From the NCBI GenBank assembly GCA_049366815.1, contig JBMNCO010000047.1, forward strand, positions 14,141 through 78,140: 64,000 bases of DNA, given 5' to 3'. This document shows, one piece after another, positions 59,154 to 64,000 of this stretch. The position numbers and the translations under genes are program-made. The first letter of the stretch is position 1; the number at the start of each line of letters is the position of its first letter. The notes under the pieces were generated by a model. That model saw nothing but the letters and a program-made list of their open reading frames with translations. It was not told where the DNA came from and made no database searches. This DNA comes from CAYNYM01 sp049366815. Lineage in GTDB: Bacteria > Desulfobacterota > DSM-4660 > Desulfatiglandales > HGW-15.

Positions 59154-59233
59154 ATGGATGGCGGAGGGAGCCTAGCGGAGAGAACATGCCGATCCCTGCT
59201 TGGGGCGGCACATTCTATTTTGGGCAAGAGTGA
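59154..59233. repeat. Dispersed intergenic repeat, copy C
   Basis: ATGGATGGCGGAGGGAGC, AGAGAACATGCCG and CCCTGCTTGGGGCGGC, then TTCTATTTTGGGCA. It is the most complete copy, matching A at its left end and core and B over most of its length. It sits inside the lysW-lysX gap and may be an insertion that split the operon leader. Confidence 0.65.
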
Positions 59234-59340
59234 TACAGCTTGTTCCCCTATACAATTTTTCCATCGACCCGCAATGAGGCGATGGTCTAACGACGAACAG
59301 GGGGGAGGAACCATCCCTTCCCCTTCACATGGAGTAGAGA

Positions 59341-60183
59341 ATGAGAGTAGGATTTTTGCATTCTATCATCAGAAAAGAAGAAAAGCTCCTCCTGGACGAG
59401 TTCAAGAAACGGCAGGACGTTGAACTGATAAAAATCGATGACCGGGAGCACTTTTTCGACCTTCACAAAAATGCCTTTGATCTGGATGTCGTGATCGAAC
59501 GCTGCGTCAACCATTCCAGGGCTGTCCACGCCCTCAAGATTTTCAGCGATCACGGTATCCCCACAGTGAACACCCCGGAAGTTGCGGAGATCTGCGGCAG
59601 TAAATTCCTCACCACCCAGGCCCTCATAAAGTCCGGAGTGCACACCCCGAGATGCTATCTGGCCTTCACCCCGGAATCGGCCATGGCGGCCATGGACGAA
59701 CTCGGCTATCCCTGTGTCATCAAGCCGACGACAGGTTCCTGGGGCAGGCTCATATCCAAGATAAACGACCGGGATGCGGCCGAGGCCATTTTGGAACACA
59801 AACAGATCCTTGGGAGCTACCACCATTCCATTTTCTATATTCAGGAATATGTAGAAAAGCACGGTAAAGACATCCGCAGTTTCGTCGTGGGCGATCACTG
59901 CATCGCGGCTATCTATCGGTCTTCAGAACACTGGATAACCAACACCGCCAGAGGGGGCGCCACCATGAACTGTCCCATCGATTCCGAGCTGCACGATATC
60001 TCGGTTCAGGCGGCCAAGGCGTGTGGTGGAGGCGTTGTCGCCATTGATGTCTTTGAGACGAAAGAGGGCTACGCGGTCAACGAAGTAAACTACACCATGG
60101 AATTCAGAAACAGCATCGACGTGACAGGGGTGAATATCCCCGGCAAAGTGGTGGACTATGTATTGGAGGTGGCGAAAAGATGA
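59341..60183 (+). CDS. lysX: LysW:amino-acid ligase LysX (ATP-grasp, RimK-like)
   Basis: LysX uses ATP to attach alpha-aminoadipate (or, in ArgX forms, glutamate) to the terminal Glu of LysW. The 280-residue protein equals the Thermus enzyme in length. ATP-grasp pieces: YPCVIKPTTGSWGRLISKI (in part VIKPTTGSWGRL), YIQEYV, DIRSFVVGD, the substrate loop ITNTARGGA and the metal site NEVNYTMEF. Substrate preference cannot be fixed by eye; the ITNTARGG region matches LysX as I recall it. The ATG at 59341 follows GGAGTAG. Its stop overlaps lysY (ATGA). Confidence 0.93.
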   Translation: MRVGFLHSIIRKEEKLLLDEFKKRQDVELIKIDDREHFFDLHKNAFDLDVVIERCVNHSRAVHALKIFSDHGIPTVNTPEVAEICGSKFLTTQALIKSGVHTPRCYLAFTPESAMAAMDELGYPCVIKPTTGSWGRLISKINDRDAAEAILEHKQILGSYHHSIFYIQEYVEKHGKDIRSFVVGDHCIAAIYRSSEHWITNTARGGATMNCPIDSELHDISVQAAKACGGGVVAIDVFETKEGYAVNEVNYTMEFRNSIDVTGVNIPGKVVDYVLEVAKR

Positions 60184-61202
60184 AAGTCAGTATAATCGGG
60201 GCATCCGGATATGGTGGTGGTGAGTTGTTGAGGCTGCTCCTGCAGCACCCCCAGGTTGAGGTGCATCAGTGTACATCCGAACGTTTTGTGGGCAAACCCG
60301 TGACCCGCATGCACCCGAACCTGCGGAAACAGACGGCCCTCAAATTCTCCAGCGTTGCGGAACTGGACCAGGTTGATCTCCTTTTTGTTGCCCTCCCGCA
60401 CACCCAATGCATGAAAAGATTCGGCGAATTCGTAGGGCTCGCGGACAGGATCATCGACCTCTCCGCGGACTTCAGACTGAAGGACCCTGGGGCCTACAGG
60501 AAATGGTACGCCATAGAACATGCTCGGCCGGACATCCTCTCGGAATTCGTTTACGGCAATGTCGAACTCCACCGCGAAGAGATGAAAAAGGCCCGATACA
60601 TCAGCGGCGCGGGCTGCAACGCCACGGCCGCCATACTTCCCCTGTGGCCCCTCTTCATGTCGGGCGTGGTGGATACCGCCATGCCGGTCGTGGCCGAGGC
60701 CAAGTGCGGCTCCTCGGAGGGCGGCAACAGCGTGAACGAAGGCAGTCATCACCCGGAGCGAAGCGGCTGCGTCCGGTCCTATAAACCCACGGGACACCGT
60801 CACATCGCCGAGATGGAACAGGAGCTGGGCAATCCCGTTCACTTCTCCGCCACCTCCATCGAGATGGTCCGTGGCATCCTGCTTACGGCCCATCTGTTTG
60901 TCAAAGAGGGCATAACCGAAAAGGAGATCTGGAAGGGCTATCGCGAGGTATACGGCCGGGAGCCCTTTATCAGGATCGTAAAGGAAAAGCAGGGCATCTT
61001 CCGTTTTCCGGAGCCCAAACTCCTGGCAGGCACCAACTACTGCGACATCGGGTTTGAACTGGAAGGGAAAAGGCTCGTGGTGGTTTCCGCCATTGACAAT
61101 CTCATGAAAGGTGCCGCAGGGCAGGCCGTACACGCCATGAATGTCATGTGCGGCTTTGAGGAGACAGCAGGCCTCGGCTTTGCCGGGCTGCATCCCATTT
61201 GA
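60180..61202 (+). CDS. lysY: LysW-gamma-aminoadipyl/glutamyl phosphate reductase LysY (ArgC-like)
   Basis: LysY reduces the LysW-bound acyl phosphate to the semialdehyde with NADPH. The 340-residue protein starts with the Rossmann loop GASGYGGGELLRLL; the catalytic Cys is C146 in SGAGCNATA. The segment SHHPERSGCVRSYKPTGHRH (written here in part: SHHPERSG, YKPTGHRH) distinguishes LysY-type enzymes from classical ArgC. ADIGFELE-like CDIGFELEGKRL and AIDNLMKGAAGQA end it. Translationally coupled to lysX. Confidence 0.95.
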   Translation: MKVSIIGASGYGGGELLRLLLQHPQVEVHQCTSERFVGKPVTRMHPNLRKQTALKFSSVAELDQVDLLFVALPHTQCMKRFGEFVGLADRIIDLSADFRLKDPGAYRKWYAIEHARPDILSEFVYGNVELHREEMKKARYISGAGCNATAAILPLWPLFMSGVVDTAMPVVAEAKCGSSEGGNSVNEGSHHPERSGCVRSYKPTGHRHIAEMEQELGNPVHFSATSIEMVRGILLTAHLFVKEGITEKEIWKGYREVYGREPFIRIVKEKQGIFRFPEPKLLAGTNYCDIGFELEGKRLVVVSAIDNLMKGAAGQAVHAMNVMCGFEETAGLGFAGLHPI

Positions 61203-61267
61203 TAAATTGAGGTTACCACCTTAGTTGTCTGGACCGAAAGTTCGGTGACGTATTTTCACGCAGCCAT

Positions 61268-61313
61268 TTTCTGGGAGCGGCAAATTCTACTTTGTAAAAG
61301 ACCGGTGGTCACC
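61268..61313. repeat. Partial copy of the dispersed repeat within an inverted-repeat gap
   Basis: TGGGAGCGGCAAATTCTACTTTG resembles the core of copy A (GGAGCGGCAAGGTCTATTTTG; both shown here only as landmarks GGAGCGGCAA and TTTTG). The gap is bracketed by GGTTACCACC (61211) and GGTGGTCACC (61304), inverted at 9 of 10 positions, so the RNA could fold into one large stem. Confidence 0.4.
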
Positions 61314-61370
61314 AATAATAAGATGTATCTATTTTCCATGCATCATAGAGTCTAATAGGAACCAGGATTC

Positions 61371-62006
61371 ATGTGCAGGCTTCTTGCAGTGCGCGGCCGA
61401 CAGCCCTTTGAAATTCAACCCTATCTGGAGAACTTCGCCTATATTTCCAGGCACAGCAAGGAATTCCAGGGGCACGGGTGGGGCTGTGCCTATATAGCCC
61501 CCGACGCACGGTGGCAAATCTACAAAAACATCAAACCCATCTGGGATGATGACCTGACGCAATTCCCCTCAACGACCCTTTTGGTCGCCCATGCCCGAAG
61601 CGCCTTCGAGGACCGGGACATCGTCGTTGAGAACAACATGCCCTTCTTTGACGGCAGAACGGTCTTCGTCTTCAACGGTGAACTTCGGGGTGTCATGGTC
61701 CGTTCAGAGGGACGAATCGGGGCTGAGAAGATATTCAATTACATCAAACGCTTTGACATGGGAAACACCCTGGCGGCCCTGAAACAGGGCACTGAAATTA
61801 TAAAAAAGAGGACCAAACACATCCGGGGCATGAACATCATCATGGTGAATGATGAGGGGATCCATGTCTCCAGTTTCTTTAATGAGGATGAGGAATATTT
61901 CACAATGCATTACAAGGAAGGAGACGGGTTGATCGTCTGCTCCGACCCCTTTCCTTCAGAAAAGGGCTGGCGAAGCATAGCCAATGATTGGATAGGGGTG
62001 TGGTAG
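61371..62006 (+). CDS. Class-II glutamine amidotransferase-like Ntn hydrolase in the lysW operon
   Basis: A 211-residue protein with the class-II amidotransferase fold only. Cys2 right after the initiator Met is the N-terminal nucleophile (MCRLLAVRG), followed by GHGWGCAYIA, AHARSA (73-78), NNMPF (88-92) and the oxyanion-hole FNGEL (N102-G103). There is no synthetase domain, as in YafJ, EgtC and Dug3. Those relatives EgtC and Dug3 hydrolyse gamma-glutamyl amides. Here the gene abuts lysZ (TAG-ATG), so it belongs to the carrier-protein operon, and hydrolysing the gamma-glutamyl link of product to LysW is an attractive inferred role. Confidence 0.85.
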   Translation: MCRLLAVRGRQPFEIQPYLENFAYISRHSKEFQGHGWGCAYIAPDARWQIYKNIKPIWDDDLTQFPSTTLLVAHARSAFEDRDIVVENNMPFFDGRTVFVFNGELRGVMVRSEGRIGAEKIFNYIKRFDMGNTLAALKQGTEIIKKRTKHIRGMNIIMVNDEGIHVSSFFNEDEEYFTMHYKEGDGLIVCSDPFPSEKGWRSIANDWIGVW

Positions 62007-62798
62007 ATGATCATAGTCAAAATCGGCGGAGGAGACGGCATCAACATCCAGGGGATTGTCGAAGACCTTGCTACCCTGGAAGAAAAATTTGTTATTGTTC
62101 ACGGCGCCAATGCCTTGCGTGACAGGCTGGCGGAGGAGCTGGGACGGCCCAAGGAGGTTCTCACCTCGGTCATGGGGTACACCAGCGTTTATTCCGATGA
62201 AAATCTTCTGGATGTCATGATGATGGCCTATGCAGGCCTGAAGAACAAACGGATCGTGGAAATGTGCCACCAGAAAGGGATCAACGCGGTAGGTCTCAGC
62301 GGCCTCGACGGAAAGGCGGTCCAGGGAAGACGCAACAAGGGCGTTCGGGTCTACCGTGACGGAAAGCTGAAGATCGTCCGGGACTTCTCGGGCAAACCTG
62401 AGACGGTCAACGCGGCCCTGTTATCCCTGCTCCTGGAAAACGGTTACGTCCCTGTTCTCACGGTACCCATCATTGATGAGCAGAACAGGGCCATCAATAC
62501 GGAGAACGATGACGTGGTCCGGGTGCTTCAGAAGGCCCTCAAGGCGGACACGGTGATCAATCTCATTGAGGCACCCGGGTTCCTCCAAGACAAGGACGAC
62601 GAGACATCGGTGATCAGCAAGATCTCTCCGTCGGAACTCGAGGCACGGGAACAGCAAGTTGAAGGCAGGATGAAGAGAAAGATGCTGGCCGTCAAAAAAC
62701 TTTTCGAGCACGGGGCAACCCGTGTAGTCATTGCCGACGGTCGCAGGGATCATCCGGTATCCGACGCCCTGGCCGGGAAAGGAACGGTGATCGCATGA
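62007..62798 (+). CDS. lysZ: LysW-aminoadipate/glutamate kinase LysZ (ArgB-like)
   Basis: LysZ phosphorylates the side-chain carboxyl of the LysW-bound amino acid with ATP. The 263-residue amino-acid-kinase protein has VKIGGGDGIN at the start, FVIVHGAN, GLKNKRIVEMC, AVGLSGLDGKAVQGRR (in part GLSGLDG), INTENDDVVRVL and GRMKRKMLAVKKL, all shared with LysZ rather than ArgB. Starts right at the stop of the Ntn hydrolase gene and overlaps lysJ by 4 bases (ATGA). Confidence 0.95.
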   Translation: MIIVKIGGGDGINIQGIVEDLATLEEKFVIVHGANALRDRLAEELGRPKEVLTSVMGYTSVYSDENLLDVMMMAYAGLKNKRIVEMCHQKGINAVGLSGLDGKAVQGRRNKGVRVYRDGKLKIVRDFSGKPETVNAALLSLLLENGYVPVLTVPIIDEQNRAINTENDDVVRVLQKALKADTVINLIEAPGFLQDKDDETSVISKISPSELEAREQQVEGRMKRKMLAVKKLFEHGATRVVIADGRRDHPVSDALAGKGTVIA

Positions 62799-63949
62799 AC
62801 ACCAAAGAACTGGAAGAGACCTATGAACTGCCGGTCTATCCCAGACGGGACATCGTGCTGGTGCGGGGAAAAGGCGCCAAGCTCTATGACGATCAAGGCA
62901 GAGAATATATCGACTGCGCCGCAAACGTCGGTGTGTCCAATATCGGGCATGGGAACGAAAAGGTCGCCAGGGCCATCTGCGACCAGTACCTCAGCCTCGG
63001 AAACTGCTACAGCATGTTTTACAATCCCGTTCGTGCCCGGCTGGCGGAAAGACTGGTCAGTCTGACACCGCCCAATCTCACCAAGGCCTTTTTCTGTAAT
63101 TCCGGTGCGGAGGCCGTGGAGGGGGCTATAAAATTCGCCCGGGCCACGACGGGCAAAGAGGAAATCATCGCGGCCATGCGGGGATTTCACGGAAAGACCA
63201 TGGGCGCCCTGGCCGCAACCTGGGGACCCGAATATCAGAAGCCCTTTGTCCCGATGCTGGCCGGAATGAGACACGCCCCCTTCAATAACTTCGAAAAACT
63301 GCAGGCCGCCGTCTCAGAGGATACGGCCGCGGTTCTCCTTGAACCGGTCCAGGGCGAAGGCGGAGTAAGAATCGGAGATTACGGGTTCTTTCAAAAGACG
63401 CGCGATCTCTGCACAAGGAACGGCATTTTGCTGATCATGGATGAGGTCCAGACGGGTTTTGGACGAACCGGCACCTTGTTTGCCTGTGAACAATTTGTGA
63501 CGCCTGACCTCCTCTGCCTGGCCAAATCCCTGGCCGGAGGTATCCCCATGGGCGCGGTGCTGTGTTCCGACAGGATCACGGTCCCGGTTAAGAGCCACAG
63601 TTCCACCTTCGGAGGCAACCCCACGGCCTGCGCGGCCGCCCTGGCAACCCTTGAAGTTATCGAGTCAGAGGGTCTGGTGGAACGGGCCCGGACCCTGGGC
63701 ATCCATTTTCAAGAAGGACTGCGGGCCATAAAGAGCGACAAGATACGGGAGGTCAGAGGTCTCGGCCTGATGATCGGCATTGAACTCAAGGAAAAGGCCG
63801 GGCAATATGTCCAGCAACTCATGGACAGGGGCATCATCGCGCTTCTGGCCGGGGCCACGGTCATCAGGCTCCTCCCGCCCCTGGTCATAACCCGGGAAGA
63901 GATCGATAGCGTAGTCCAGGCCCTTGAAGAGGTCCTCCGGGATGCATAG
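62795..63949 (+). CDS. lysJ: LysW-aminoadipate/ornithine semialdehyde aminotransferase LysJ
   Basis: LysJ transaminates the LysW-bound semialdehyde to the terminal amine, using pyridoxal phosphate. The 384-residue class-III aminotransferase has CNSGAEAVEGAIKFAR, GFHGKTMGALAAT, MDEVQTGFGRTG and the PLP lysine K244 in CLAKSLAGG. Closely related to ArgD/AstC; operon position gives the LysJ name. The gene ends 51 bases before the window edge, so a final hydrolase (LysK) could follow outside. Confidence 0.93.
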   Translation: MNTKELEETYELPVYPRRDIVLVRGKGAKLYDDQGREYIDCAANVGVSNIGHGNEKVARAICDQYLSLGNCYSMFYNPVRARLAERLVSLTPPNLTKAFFCNSGAEAVEGAIKFARATTGKEEIIAAMRGFHGKTMGALAATWGPEYQKPFVPMLAGMRHAPFNNFEKLQAAVSEDTAAVLLEPVQGEGGVRIGDYGFFQKTRDLCTRNGILLIMDEVQTGFGRTGTLFACEQFVTPDLLCLAKSLAGGIPMGAVLCSDRITVPVKSHSSTFGGNPTACAAALATLEVIESEGLVERARTLGIHFQEGLRAIKSDKIREVRGLGLMIGIELKEKAGQYVQQLMDRGIIALLAGATVIRLLPPLVITREEIDSVVQALEEVLRDA

Positions 63950-64000
63950 TTTGACTTTGTAAAGATAGTGTTTGCTTTTTTCGTCAAGAAAATATATAAG

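Noticed and set aside
60156..61193. Minus-strand open frame of 345 codons opposite lysY
   Set aside because: Shadow of a gene with diagnostic LysY motifs.
1..64000. CRISPR arrays, rRNA operons, prophage or complete insertion sequences
   Set aside because: No regularly spaced repeat arrays, rRNA segments, integrase, transposase or phage structural motifs were found on reading both strands.

Overview
The window reads as the chromosome of an anaerobic Gram-negative bacterium, most likely a Desulfobacterota (deltaproteobacterial) lineage. The support is indirect: soluble HdrC/HdrB-type subunits, indolepyruvate:ferredoxin oxidoreductase, an Aquifex-type aconitase, a bis-MGD oxidoreductase with a ferredoxin-like partner, a NapGH-like polyferredoxin, a TRAP transporter, a PASTA-tailed FtsI, and a relic of the four-helix-bundle family common in these genomes. 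There are no rRNA genes, tRNA genes, intact insertion sequences or CRISPR arrays.

Layout. 1-6300 is a minus-strand division and cell-wall (dcw) cluster, mraZ-rsmH-ftsL-ftsI-murE-murF, with rsmH split by a frameshift at an A10 run. 6800-9900 has an Hsp20 and a Lon-related protease. 10100-14300 (minus) has iorA/iorB and an acyl-CoA ligase. 14600-19300 holds a TPR protein, DedA, MoaA, RlmN and a short thymidylate synthase. 19600-23100 is hdrC-hdrB-aconitase. 23200-26100 is a SpoIIE-type phosphatase with a STAS protein. 26400-35300 has an NDP-sugar epimerase, a VWA/OmpA lipoprotein, MscS, DUF4197, AsmA, a PpiC isomerase and a CBS protein. 35600-39900 has a 5S-type carboxyltransferase, then a DUF362 protein with a polyferredoxin. 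40000-46800 holds a DUF1232 protein, a DUF1573 protein with an in-frame UGA at a conserved Cys position, HrpA, a DksA/TraR-type protein and YitT. 46800-48090 is gene-poor. 48090-51100 is a TRAP operon; 51100-55600 has an EndoIII-like protein, MarR and a Mo/W oxidoreductase pair; 55900-58400 has MltG and a PaaK-type ligase.

The last 5.4 kb (58551-63949) is the most distinctive part: an amino-group-carrier-protein pathway. A 52-residue LysW with the diagnostic C-terminal EDWGE is followed by LysX, LysY, a class-II glutamine-amidotransferase-like Ntn hydrolase, LysZ and LysJ. Together these would load alpha-aminoadipate or glutamate on LysW, then phosphorylate, reduce and transaminate it toward lysine or ornithine. 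No LysK hydrolase is in view. The Ntn hydrolase sits where it could cleave the gamma-glutamyl bond to LysW, an inference developed in the findings.

Other notable signals are the candidate selenocysteine DUF1573 protein, the rsmH slippery run, 10-bp-spaced MraZ boxes, and a family of short dispersed intergenic repeats. All gene names rest on reading motifs by eye; no database search was possible.
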